Shown here one piece after another: positions 57,087-64,000 of a stretch of 64,000 nt of DNA. The notes below the pieces were generated by a model. The model was given only the letters and a program-made list of their open reading frames with translations. It ran no database searches and had not been told where the DNA came from. Made by a program: the position numbers and the translations under genes. This DNA comes from Enterococcus columbae DSM 7374 = ATCC 51263 (GTDB lineage Bacteria > Bacillota > Bacilli > Lactobacillales > Enterococcaceae). Position 1 is the stretch's first letter; the number at the start of each line of letters is the position of its first letter. Where the stretch lies: positions 286,025-350,024 of the forward strand of contig NZ_KE136347.1 of NCBI RefSeq assembly GCF_000406925.1, written 5' to 3'.

Positions 57087-57698
57087 ATGAAGAAATATCC
57101 TAGAAAAAAAAGAAAACTACCCATACCATTCGTTTTATTAGCTATTCTGTTTATTTTTATGAGCTTTGTGTTTGTCTTGTCTGTTTTAACCACTGAAGTA
57201 GAGGAGCAACCGACGCAACAATTAGATCCTAAGGCTGAGCAACATCAATTTATTGAACGCCTAGCACCGTATGCCAAGCAGCTACAGCAAAAGTATGGGG
57301 TGTTACCAAGTATTACTTTAGGTCAAGCAATTTTAGAATCTGATTGGGGAAAAAGTGAGTTAGCTAGTAAATATAATAATTTATTTGGTATTAAGGCTTT
57401 TGGCAATCAACCTAAAGTCACTTTATCAACTAAAGAATATGTTAACGAACAATGGATAACCATTCAAGGGGATTTTAGGGTGTATCAATCTTACGAAGAA
57501 TCAATGGATGATCATGCACAGTTATTTGTTCGAGGAGTAGATTGGGATCCGAATAAATATCAACCAGTGATTCAGGCGAAAAATTTTGAGCAGGCAGCTG
57601 ATGCTTTACAACAAGCAGGTTATGCGACTGATCCGACCTATGCTGAAAAAATTAAGCAGGTTATTATTGCGCATCAATTACAAAAATATGATGAATAA
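57087..57698 (+). CDS. GH73 N-acetylglucosaminidase, membrane-anchored
   Basis: Peptidoglycan hydrolase of 203 aa. A basic head (MKKYPRKKRKLP) and one membrane segment (about residues 14-34) without a clear signal peptidase site suggest a type II anchored enzyme. The GH73 domain (residues ~50-203) has GVLPSITLGQAILESDWGKSELASKYNNLFGIKA, with the catalytic Glu in LESDWG, then YVNEQWITIQGDFRVYQSYEESMDDHA and the terminal YATDPTYAEKIKQVI. No cell-wall-binding repeats. It probably acts in growth or cell separation and is co-transcribed with the preceding unknown gene. Confidence 0.92.
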   Translation: MKKYPRKKRKLPIPFVLLAILFIFMSFVFVLSVLTTEVEEQPTQQLDPKAEQHQFIERLAPYAKQLQQKYGVLPSITLGQAILESDWGKSELASKYNNLFGIKAFGNQPKVTLSTKEYVNEQWITIQGDFRVYQSYEESMDDHAQLFVRGVDWDPNKYQPVIQAKNFEQAADALQQAGYATDPTYAEKIKQVIIAHQLQKYDE

Positions 57699-57741
57699 AA
57701 AGGGTGAATGTTCGGATTTTTCTAATCATTCTCCCTTTTTT
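57697..57741 (+). terminator. Terminator after the GH73 gene
   Basis: AAAAAGGGTGAATG (57697-57710) pairs with CATTCTCCCTTTTTT (57727-57741), with one mismatch. Confidence 0.85.
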
Positions 57742-57783
57742 ATGAGAAATTTCTCTTTTTTTCAATTTTTTTAGGCATTTTTA

Positions 57784-57812
57784 TTGTTTTTTTCATGAAA
57801 CTCATTCATAAT
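57784..57812 (+). promoter_or_regulatory. Predicted promoter of xpt-pbuX
   Basis: TTGTTT (57784-57789), 17-bp spacer, CATAAT (57807-57812); the start would be ~20 bp before the aptamer. Confidence 0.6.
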
Positions 57813-57838
57813 ATCAATGTGTTTTTCATAATTAATAC

Positions 57839-57957
57839 GCTTATATATCGTCGTAATATGGTCGACAGTTTCTACCCAATACCGTAAATGTTGGACTATA
57901 AGCAAAATTCGTTGCATGCAACGCTTTTTTGCTTATCCAAAAAAGCGTTGTTTTTTT
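57839..57957 (+). promoter_or_regulatory. Guanine riboswitch with terminator, upstream of xpt
   Basis: The P1 helix GCTTATA (57839-57845) pairs with TATAAGC (57897-57903). Between them lie the purine-aptamer signatures: AATATGG loop, GTTTCTACC, ACCGTAAATG and GGACTA. The ligand-pairing base (C74 equivalent) is C57896, which means guanine rather than adenine. The expression platform is a terminator, CAACGCTTTTTT (57919-57930) with AAAAAAGCGTTG (57939-57950) plus seven T. ATAAGCAAAA (57898-57907) can pair perfectly with TTTTGCTTAT (57927-57936) as the antiterminator, excluding both P1 and the terminator. High guanine or hypoxanthine should switch off xpt-pbuX. Confidence 0.93.
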
Positions 57958-57995
57958 ATGGTTGTAAATAGGCACAATAAATGTAAGGAGATTGA

Positions 57996-58580
57996 ATGAT
58001 GCAAGCATTAATGGAACGAATTATGCAAGATGGCAATATTTTAAATGATGGAGTATTAAAAGTAGATAGCTTCGTGACGCATCAAGTGGATCCTGATTTA
58101 ATGGCAGCGATTGGTCAACGTTTTGCTGAAGTATTTAAAGAGTATGGCATAACCAAAGTGGTCACCATTGAATCATCAGGTATTGTACCAGCTATTTATA
58201 CAGCGCAAGCTTTACAGGTACCGATGATTTTTGCCAGAAAATCCAAAAGTTTAACGATGAACGAAGAATTATTGACTGCTTCCGTTTATTCATTTACCAA
58301 ACAAGTGACAAGTACCGTCTCTATTTCTCGAAAGTTTCTATCAAAAGAAGATAAAGTGTTGATTATTGATGACTTTTTAGCCAATGGTCAGGCAGCAAAA
58401 GGATTGGTTGAATTATGTCAACAAGCCGAGGCAAAAGTGCTAGGGATTGGTATCTTAATTGAAAAATCATTTCAAAATGGTAGACAGTTATTAGAAGAGA
58501 TGCAGCTTAAGGTGGTTTCTTTGGCTAGAATTTCTTCATTAGCTGATGGAAAAATTCAATTTTTAGAAGGAGACGCATAA
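57996..58580 (+). CDS. xpt: Xanthine phosphoribosyltransferase
   Basis: Salvages xanthine (and guanine) to the nucleotide with PRPP. The 194 aa contain [31 protein letters not shown], the PRPP loop [17 protein letters not shown] and [15 protein letters not shown], matching Xpt. Two ATGs lie together at 57996 and 57999, with AAGGAG five or eight bases upstream; the second may be the true start. Controlled by the guanine riboswitch. pbuX follows after one base. Confidence 0.95.
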   Translation: MMQALMERIMQDGNILNDGVLKVDSFVTHQVDPDLMAAIGQRFAEVFKEYGITKVVTIESSGIVPAIYTAQALQVPMIFARKSKSLTMNEELLTASVYSFTKQVTSTVSISRKFLSKEDKVLIIDDFLANGQAAKGLVELCQQAEAKVLGIGILIEKSFQNGRQLLEEMQLKVVSLARISSLADGKIQFLEGDA

Positions 58581-58581
58581 A

Positions 58582-59859
58582 ATGAATCAAGTGACAAACG
58601 GTAAAGCGGCTGTGTTGGGACTACAGCATTTATTAGCAATGTATGCAGGAGCGGTTGCTGTTCCTTTATTAATTGGGATGGGCTTAGGCTTTGATGAAGC
58701 GCAAATGACTTATCTTATTTCGATAGATATTTTTATGTGTGGAGTAGCCACCCTTTTACAATTAATGGTCAATAAATTTTTTGGGATTGGATTACCAGTT
58801 GTTTTAGGCTGTGCAATTCAAGCCGTTTCACCACTGATTATTATCGGCTCTAAAAATGGCGTAGGGGCTATTTACGGTTCGATTATTGCTGCAGGTATTT
58901 TTGTGGTATTGATTGCAGGGTTATTTTCAAAGGTAAAAGTATTCTTTCCACCAATCGTTACCGGAACAGTGATCACCGTTATTGGTTTGACCTTAATCCC
59001 AGTGGCTATAACGAAGATGGGTGGTGGTGATGCTAGCGTAAAAAGCTTTGGAAATCCCAATAGTTTAATCCAAGCAGCTATCACTGTTTTACTGATTTTA
59101 GGGGTACAGGCTTTTGCTAAAGGTTTCATTCGTTCAATTTCTGTTTTAATTGGTTTAGTCGGTGGTACGATTGTAGCTTGGTTGATGGGCAGTGTTAGCT
59201 TTTCGGCAATTGGGCATGCACCAATTTTTCATGTTCCACAACCGTTTTATTTTGGTTTGCCAAAATTTGATATTTGGTCAATTTTGCTGATGATAATTAT
59301 TTCTACCATTAGTATGGTAGAATCAACGGGAGTTTACTTTGCTTTAGGTGATATTACCGGTAAACCGGTTCAAGAAGATGACTTGAAACGTGGTTATCGT
59401 GCGGAAGGTTTAGCAGTTATCTTAGGCGGAATTTTTAATACTTTCCCTTATACTGGCTTTTCGCAAAATGTTGGGTTGGTTCAATTATCTGGTATTAAGA
59501 CAACACGACCAATTTATTTTTCCGCAATTTTCCTAATTATTTTAGGTTTATTCCCTAAAGTTGGCGCTGTTGCGCAAATTATTCCAGAACCTGTTTTAGG
59601 TGGTGGAATGCTAGTGATGTTTGGCATGGTTGCGGTTCAAGGCATGCGGATGCTTTCAAAGGTTGACTATGCTGATGATAAGAACTTATTAATTGTTGCT
59701 TTATCCATTGGGCTAGGCTTAGGCTTTAATAGTTTGCCTACCTTATTCCAACATTTGCCAGCAACGGTACAAATGTTCACTGGTAATGGAATTGTGATGA
59801 GTAGTGTGACAGCTATTATTTTAAATCTATTATTTCATGGGATAAAATCAACAAAATAG
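58582..59859 (+). CDS. pbuX: Xanthine permease (NCS2)
   Basis: Proton-coupled uptake of xanthine at the membrane. The 425-aa polytopic protein shows the NCS2 signatures GLQHLLAMYAGAVAVPLLIG, GSKNGVGAIYGSIIAAGIF, TGTVITVIGLTLIPVAITKMGGG and NTFPYTGFSQNVGLVQLSGIKTT. The ATG lies directly after the xpt stop and GAAGGAGA is in the xpt tail. xpt-pbuX pairing under a guanine riboswitch is a standard arrangement. Confidence 0.94.
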   Translation: MNQVTNGKAAVLGLQHLLAMYAGAVAVPLLIGMGLGFDEAQMTYLISIDIFMCGVATLLQLMVNKFFGIGLPVVLGCAIQAVSPLIIIGSKNGVGAIYGSIIAAGIFVVLIAGLFSKVKVFFPPIVTGTVITVIGLTLIPVAITKMGGGDASVKSFGNPNSLIQAAITVLLILGVQAFAKGFIRSISVLIGLVGGTIVAWLMGSVSFSAIGHAPIFHVPQPFYFGLPKFDIWSILLMIIISTISMVESTGVYFALGDITGKPVQEDDLKRGYRAEGLAVILGGIFNTFPYTGFSQNVGLVQLSGIKTTRPIYFSAIFLIILGLFPKVGAVAQIIPEPVLGGGMLVMFGMVAVQGMRMLSKVDYADDKNLLIVALSIGLGLGFNSLPTLFQHLPATVQMFTGNGIVMSSVTAIILNLLFHGIKSTK

Positions 59860-59867
59860 GTTAAACG

Positions 59868-59906
59868 AGATGGTTTATTCAATCAAGAATAAACCATCTT
59901 TTTTTA
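59868..59906 (+). terminator. Terminator after pbuX
   Basis: AGATGGTTTATTC (59868-59880) pairs perfectly with GAATAAACCATCT (59887-59899), followed by TTTTTTA. Confidence 0.9.
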
Positions 59907-59914
59907 CGAACAAT
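59902..59914 (+). promoter_or_regulatory. PurBox-like site upstream of purE
   Basis: TTTTACGAACAAT matches AWWWCCGAACWWT at 11 of 13 positions. Its centre is about 77 bp upstream of the predicted purE transcription start. A weaker TCGAAT-centred site lies near 59932-59944. Confidence 0.55.
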
Positions 59915-59948
59915 AGAAAAAAAGAGGTGATAATTATTCGAATATTCT

Positions 59949-59978
59949 TTGACTTTTGGCGACCTTGCTTGCTAAAAT
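59949..59978 (+). promoter_or_regulatory. Predicted promoter of purEKB
   Basis: TTGACT (59949-59954), 18-bp spacer, TAAAAT (59973-59978). Confidence 0.65.
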
Positions 59979-60009
59979 AAAGCTGAATCAACTTAAAGGA
60001 GCGAACAAA

Positions 60010-60498
60010 ATGAAACCGTTAGTTGCTGTAGTAATGGGAAGTACTTCTGATTGGTCAACGATGAAGGAGGCTTGTCAAATTTTAGAGGAGTATCAAATAC
60101 CTTATGAAAAAAAGGTGATTTCTGCTCATCGAACCCCTGATTTAATGTTTCAATTTGCGGAAACGGCACGCCAAAATGGTTTGAAAGTGATTATTGCTGG
60201 AGCTGGTGGAGCGGCTCATTTACCTGGAATGATTGCAGCCAAGACTACTTTGCCTGTTATTGGTGTACCGGTACAATCGAAAGCGTTAAATGGCTTGGAT
60301 TCATTGTTATCGATTGTCCAAATGCCAGGTGGGGTACCAGTAGCGACCACTGCAATTGGAAAATCTGGAGCGGTTAATGCGGGAATACTTGCAGTTGAGA
60401 TGCTTTCCATGTATGATTTAAAGGTAGCAGAAAAATTGCTTGAGAAAAGACAACTTACTGAAAAAATTGTCATAGAAAGTAGTGATCAACTTGTTTAA
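60010..60498 (+). CDS. purE: N5-carboxyaminoimidazole ribonucleotide mutase
   Basis: Moves the carboxyl group of N5-CAIR to C4 in purine synthesis. The 162 aa show [44 protein letters not shown] and [20 protein letters not shown], as in PurE class I. The ATG at 60010 has AAAGGAG; the longer frame from 59956 crosses the predicted promoter. It overlaps purK. Confidence 0.96.
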   Translation: MKPLVAVVMGSTSDWSTMKEACQILEEYQIPYEKKVISAHRTPDLMFQFAETARQNGLKVIIAGAGGAAHLPGMIAAKTTLPVIGVPVQSKALNGLDSLLSIVQMPGGVPVATTAIGKSGAVNAGILAVEMLSMYDLKVAEKLLEKRQLTEKIVIESSDQLV

Positions 60499-61609
60499 AC
60501 CAATTATGCCTGGAGAAACGATTGGGATTGTCGGTGGTGGGCAATTAGGTCGTATGATGGCATTAAGTGCAAAAAAAATGGGGTTTAGAGTAGGAATTTT
60601 AGATCCAACTGAAGATTGCCCTGCAGCACAGGTAGGTGATTGGCAAATTGTCGCCAGCTATGAGGATACCTATGCGCTTGAAGAAATGGCTCGTCGTTGT
60701 GCTGTTTTAACGTATGAGTTTGAAAATGTTAGTGTGGAAAGCTTAAATGCAATTTTACCAATGGCCTATCTACCACAAGGAACGGATTTATTGGCGATTA
60801 CGCAAGATCGATTGTTAGAAAAAGCTTTTCTTGAAGCAAATAATATCGTGATTGCACCTTACGCAACGATTATTCATCCAACTGATATTCAAGAAGCAAT
60901 TGAAGGAATTGGCTATCCCTGTGTTTTGAAAACGACGCGTGGTGGTTATGATGGTAAGGGACAATATGTTTTATATGGAACCAAGGATTTAGCACCATCA
61001 ATGAACTTGTTGCGTCAAGGAACCTGTGAATTAGAAGCTTGGATTCCTTTTGAAAAAGAAATTTCAGTGATGGTTGCTGGGAATGGTCAAGAATATATTA
61101 CTTTTCCAGTAGTTGAAAACATTCATCGTAATAATATTTTACATGAGACGATTGCTCCAGCCAGAATTGCTGATGAAGTGGCACAGGAAGCGCAAAAAAT
61201 CGCTTTAAGCATTGCTCAAGCGTTGAATTTGCGTGGAGTATTAGGGATTGAAATGTTTTTAACTAATACGGGTAGTATCTATGTCAATGAATTAGCGCCA
61301 CGTCCACATAATTCGGGACATTATTCGATTGAAGCTTGTGATATGGATCAATTTGATTTGCATATTCGAGGAATTTGTGGTTGGCCAATTGCTACACCTA
61401 AATTACTTAGTCCAGCTGTCATGGTAAATGTTCTTGGTGAGCATCATGCTGCTTGTCGAGAGTTAATTTTAAAAGAACCAAGTTGGCAGTTTCATGATTA
61501 TGGTAAAAAAGAAGTGAAGCCTGGACGTAAGATGGGGCATATTACGATTATCACTGATGATGTTGAACGTACACTTACACAAATTCAACAGACAAACATC
61601 TGGAAATAA
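60482..61609 (+). CDS. purK: N5-carboxyaminoimidazole ribonucleotide synthase
   Basis: ATP-grasp enzyme that carboxylates AIR with bicarbonate. The 375 aa start with [22 protein letters not shown], then [17 protein letters not shown] (ATP loop), [44 protein letters not shown]. The GTG at 60482 overlaps purE by 17 bases. A TTG at 60491 or ATG at 60506 could also serve, as no strong ribosome binding site singles one out. Confidence 0.94.
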   Translation: MINLFKPIMPGETIGIVGGGQLGRMMALSAKKMGFRVGILDPTEDCPAAQVGDWQIVASYEDTYALEEMARRCAVLTYEFENVSVESLNAILPMAYLPQGTDLLAITQDRLLEKAFLEANNIVIAPYATIIHPTDIQEAIEGIGYPCVLKTTRGGYDGKGQYVLYGTKDLAPSMNLLRQGTCELEAWIPFEKEISVMVAGNGQEYITFPVVENIHRNNILHETIAPARIADEVAQEAQKIALSIAQALNLRGVLGIEMFLTNTGSIYVNELAPRPHNSGHYSIEACDMDQFDLHIRGICGWPIATPKLLSPAVMVNVLGEHHAACRELILKEPSWQFHDYGKKEVKPGRKMGHITIITDDVERTLTQIQQTNIWK

Positions 61610-61624
61610 AAAGGGGATTATAGA

Positions 61625-62917
61625 ATGTTAGCGCGTTATACAAGAGAAGAAATGGGTAAAATTTGGACAGATCAAAACCGTTATCAAGCCTGGCTAGAAG
61701 TAGAAATTCTTGCTGATGAAGCTTGGGCTGAGCTAGGTGAGATTCCAAAAGAAGAGGTTGCATTAATCCGTGAAAAAGCGTCATTTGATATTCAACGAAT
61801 CTTGGAAATAGAAGAGCAAACCAGACATGATGTGGTGGCATTTACACGTGCAGTTTCGGAATCGTTAGGTGAAGAACGAAAATGGGTGCACTATGGATTA
61901 ACTTCAACTGATGTGGTAGATACTGCTTATGGCTATTTAATTCGTCAAGCAAATGATCTGTTACGTGTAGGTTTAAAACGTCTAGCTGATGTCATTGCAA
62001 AAAAGGCTAAAGAGCATAAATATACAGTGATGATGGGAAGAACACATGGTGTCCATGCTGAACCAACTACTTTTGGCTTAAAATTAGCACTGTGGTATTC
62101 TGAGATGAAACGCAATATTGAACGCTTTGAGCATGCTGCTAAAGGTGTGGAAGCCGGAAAAATCAGTGGAGCAGTGGGTACTTTTGCGAATATTCCTCCG
62201 TTTGTAGAAGCTTATGTTTGTGAAAAATTAGGAATTCGACCACAAGAAATTTCTACTCAGGTTTTACCGCGTGATTTGCATGCTGAGTATCTTGCGACGA
62301 TGGCGTTAATTGCGACGAGTATCGAAAAATTTGCTACTGAAATTCGTGGGTTGCAAAAATCAGAGACACGAGAAGTAGAAGAATTCTTTGCTAAAGGGCA
62401 AAAGGGCTCTTCAGCGATGCCACATAAACGTAATCCAATTGGTTCAGAAAATATGGCAGGATTAGCGCGTGTGATTCGAGGACATATGCTAACAGCCTAT
62501 GAAAATGTGTCTTTGTGGCATGAACGTGACATTTCACATTCTTCTGCAGAACGCATTATCATTCCTGATACGACGATTTTGTTAGATTACATGTTACATC
62601 GTTTTAGCAATATTGTAGAAAAATTAACCGTCTTTCCTGAAAATATGAAGCGCAATATGGATGCAACTTTTGGTTTGATTTATAGTCAGCGTGTGATGTT
62701 GAAATTAATTGATCGTGGCTTAACTCGTGAACAAGCGTATGATTTGGTTCAACCGAATACAGCAAAGGCTTGGGATGAACAGACTGCCTTTAGACCGTTG
62801 ATTGAAGCGGATGAACAAATCATGACCCACTTAACGCCAGAAGATTTAGATGATGCTTTTGATTACAATTATCATTTGAAAAACGTTGATGTAATATTTG
62901 AACGTGTTGGCTTATAA
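61625..62917 (+). CDS. purB: Adenylosuccinate lyase
   Basis: Releases fumarate from SAICAR and from adenylosuccinate, serving both de novo purine synthesis and AMP formation. The 430 aa contain [29 protein letters not shown] and the fumarase-superfamily signature [17 protein letters not shown]. Preceded by AAAAGGGG. It is the last gene of purE-K-B, with a strong terminator. Confidence 0.96.
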   Translation: MLARYTREEMGKIWTDQNRYQAWLEVEILADEAWAELGEIPKEEVALIREKASFDIQRILEIEEQTRHDVVAFTRAVSESLGEERKWVHYGLTSTDVVDTAYGYLIRQANDLLRVGLKRLADVIAKKAKEHKYTVMMGRTHGVHAEPTTFGLKLALWYSEMKRNIERFEHAAKGVEAGKISGAVGTFANIPPFVEAYVCEKLGIRPQEISTQVLPRDLHAEYLATMALIATSIEKFATEIRGLQKSETREVEEFFAKGQKGSSAMPHKRNPIGSENMAGLARVIRGHMLTAYENVSLWHERDISHSSAERIIIPDTTILLDYMLHRFSNIVEKLTVFPENMKRNMDATFGLIYSQRVMLKLIDRGLTREQAYDLVQPNTAKAWDEQTAFRPLIEADEQIMTHLTPEDLDDAFDYNYHLKNVDVIFERVGL

Positions 62918-62968
62918 AAAAGCACTGAAAAACATATTTTACGTATGTTTTTCAGTGCTTTTGTTTTA
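62918..62968 (+). terminator. Terminator after purB
   Basis: AAAAGCACTGAAAAACATA (62918-62936) pairs with TATGTTTTTCAGTGCTTTT (62944-62962), 19 bp perfect, followed by GTTTTATT. Confidence 0.92.
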
Positions 62969-63011
62969 TTGTACTAGAATTTAAATTTATCCTCTATAAG
63001 TTTATCGATTT

Positions 63012-63024
63012 AAACACGAACATT
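63012..63024 (+). promoter_or_regulatory. PurBox-like site upstream of purC
   Basis: AAACACGAACATT matches AWWWCCGAACWWT at 11 of 13 positions. Its centre is about 76 bp upstream of the predicted purC start, the same spacing as at purE. Confidence 0.55.
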
Positions 63025-63058
63025 ATTGAAAATTTATTTGTTAATTATCAATAAATAA

Positions 63059-63087
63059 TTGATATTGCTGCTAGTCTGACTTAGAAT
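63059..63087 (+). promoter_or_regulatory. Predicted promoter of the purC operon
   Basis: TTGATA (63059-63064), 17-bp spacer, TAGAAT (63082-63087). Confidence 0.6.
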
Positions 63088-63135
63088 GTGAATAGATGAA
63101 TTAGTTTTACCAATTTTTATATGTTGAGGTGCAAA

Positions 63136-63849
63136 ATGGAAAAGAAAGACTTGCTTTACCAAGGAAAAGCAAAAAAATTATACCAAACAACTGAAGAAGA
63201 TGTGATTTTAGCGGAGTATATGGATCAAGCAACTGCATTGAATGGACAGAAAAAAGATGCCATTTTAGGGAAAGGTGCGATGAATAACCAAATTACTTCG
63301 CTTATTTTTGACAAATTAGCGCAAAGTGGTGTGCCAAGCCACTTTATTCGTAAAATATCAAAAACCGAACAATTGATTAAGAAGGTAGATATTATCCCTT
63401 TGGAAGTTGTTGTTCGGAATGTGGCAGCAGGAAGCTTTAGCAAACGTTTGGGAATTAAAGAAGGGACACCGTTATCTTTTCCAATTGTTGAATTTTACTT
63501 TAAAGACGATGCGTTGAACGATCCATTTATCAATGATCAACAGGTTTTAGTGTTAGCGATTGCTACGCAAGCAGAAATTGAACAAATAAAAGCGTTAGCC
63601 TTAAAGGTCAATGAGGTGCTAAAAGCGTGGTTTTTAAGCTTAGATATCCAACTGATTGACTTTAAAATCGAAGTTGGTCGGACAAAAGATGGCAGTATAT
63701 TATTAGCAGATGAGATTTCACCTGATACTTGTCGTTTATGGGATGTGCATACGCATGCGCATTTAGATAAAGATATTTATCGTCGAGATTTAGGTGATTT
63801 AGTACCAGTTTACAAAGAAGTTTTACGTAGAATTGAAAATAATCAATAA
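63136..63849 (+). CDS. purC: SAICAR synthetase
   Basis: Joins aspartate to CAIR to form SAICAR. The 237 aa have LYQGKAKKLYQT, KGAMNNQITSLIF, IPLEVVVRNVAAGSFSKRLGI, LIDFKIEVGRTKDGSILLADEISPDTCRLWD. The ATG at 63136 with GAGGTG upstream is preferred over the frame extension to 63121. It is first in a second purine operon, with purS next. Confidence 0.96.
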   Translation: MEKKDLLYQGKAKKLYQTTEEDVILAEYMDQATALNGQKKDAILGKGAMNNQITSLIFDKLAQSGVPSHFIRKISKTEQLIKKVDIIPLEVVVRNVAAGSFSKRLGIKEGTPLSFPIVEFYFKDDALNDPFINDQQVLVLAIATQAEIEQIKALALKVNEVLKAWFLSLDIQLIDFKIEVGRTKDGSILLADEISPDTCRLWDVHTHAHLDKDIYRRDLGDLVPVYKEVLRRIENNQ

Positions 63850-63861
63850 AGGAGTACAATC

Positions 63862-64000
63862 ATGGTTTTCGTTAAAGTTTATGTTACTTACAAAGAGTCG
63901 GTTTTAGATCCTCAAGGAGAGGCGGTTAAAGGGGCATTGCACCGTATGGGATATAGCGAAATTGAAGAGGTTAGAATTGGAAAATATTTTGAAATGCAGG
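63862..64000 (+). CDS. purS: PurS subunit of FGAM synthase, partial
   Basis: The first 46 codons are present: VFVKVYVTYKESVLDPQGEAVKGALHRMGYSEIEEVRIGKYFEMQ, clearly PurS, the small subunit that assembles with PurQ and PurL to make formylglycinamidine ribonucleotide. AAAGGAG precedes ATG 63862, 12 bp after purC. It is cut by the window end; purQ and purL probably follow. Confidence 0.93.
   Translation, partial: MVFVKVYVTYKESVLDPQGEAVKGALHRMGYSEIEEVRIGKYFEMQ

Noticed and set aside
1-64000. CRISPR array, prophage, insertion sequence or replication origin
   Set aside because: No regularly spaced direct repeats with unique spacers, no transposase, integrase or phage structural genes, and no dnaA-type box cluster were seen on either strand; the only repeat family is the palindromic one described.

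Overview
This is a low-GC Firmicutes chromosome segment of the Lactobacillales, most like Enterococcaceae. The evidence is gene content and order: rbgA-rnhB-dprA-topA-trmFO-hslVU-codY, plsY / CoA-binding protein / parE-parC, pflB-pflA, Mn-dependent pyrophosphatase ppaC, and xpt-pbuX next to a purEK-B-CS block. Strong AGGAGG ribosome binding sites, frequent TTG/GTG starts and a tRNA without encoded CCA fit this. A complete glycogen operon and an L-rhamnose operon point to a gut- or plant-sugar-adapted species. I cannot name the species from the sequence alone.

Layout. 1-4.2 kb: cell-wall sugar recycling (murQ, an EIIBC PTS permease, mupG) behind a promoter with a cre-like site. It is followed by a start-less glucose-type EIIA remnant and a palindromic repeat. 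4.6-5.8 kb: an unknown 389-aa protein. 5.9-8.3 kb (minus): a decayed iron-siderophore ABC operon. The binding protein has an in-frame stop, the permease lacks its N-terminus, and a Fur-box-like operator sits inside the truncated frame. 8.5-14.5 kb: an AraC regulator divergent from rhaB-rhaA-rhaD, then lactaldehyde reductase fucO. 14.8-24.1 kb: housekeeping cluster rbgA, rnhB, dprA, topA, trmFO, hslV, hslU, codY. The xerC/codV recombinase often found between trmFO and hslV is absent. 24.1-30.9 kb: aldose epimerase, plsY, a CoA-binding protein, topoisomerase IV. 31.2-36.4 kb: pyruvate formate-lyase and its activase, ppaC, and a conserved unknown protein. 36.8-46.9 kb: glycogen synthesis (glgB-C-D-A), a terminator-like hairpin, then glycogen breakdown (glgP plus a GH13 neopullulanase-type enzyme). 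47-52.6 kb: unknown proteins, a DUF4230 protein with an unlisted 31-aa membrane peptide behind it, an AlaT-type aminotransferase, and pepC. 52.7-57.7 kb: tRNA-Leu(GAG), proC, nagA, a tandem array of palindromic repeats, an ArAE_1-type membrane protein, and a GH73 glucosaminidase. 57.8-64 kb: purine salvage (guanine riboswitch, xpt-pbuX) and de novo purine synthesis (purE-K-B, purC-S...). The purE and purC promoters each carry a PurBox-like site about 76 bp upstream of the predicted start.

The main non-routine signals are: (i) a dispersed ~130-bp imperfect palindrome family, with full or half copies at 4.2, 14.6 and 55.1-55.4 kb, the last as a head-to-tail array with ~133-bp period; (ii) the iron transport operon decaying around an intact Fur-type promoter; (iii) PurBox spacing like the Lactococcus PurR-activated arrangement; (iv) a complete guanine riboswitch expression platform; (v) a terminator-like hairpin that buries the dprA ribosome binding site; (vi) CodY-box-like sites upstream of hslV-hslU-codY; (vii) a hairpin between the Shine-Dalgarno and start codon of glgC. 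All regulatory calls come from reading the sequence by eye, with no database search.
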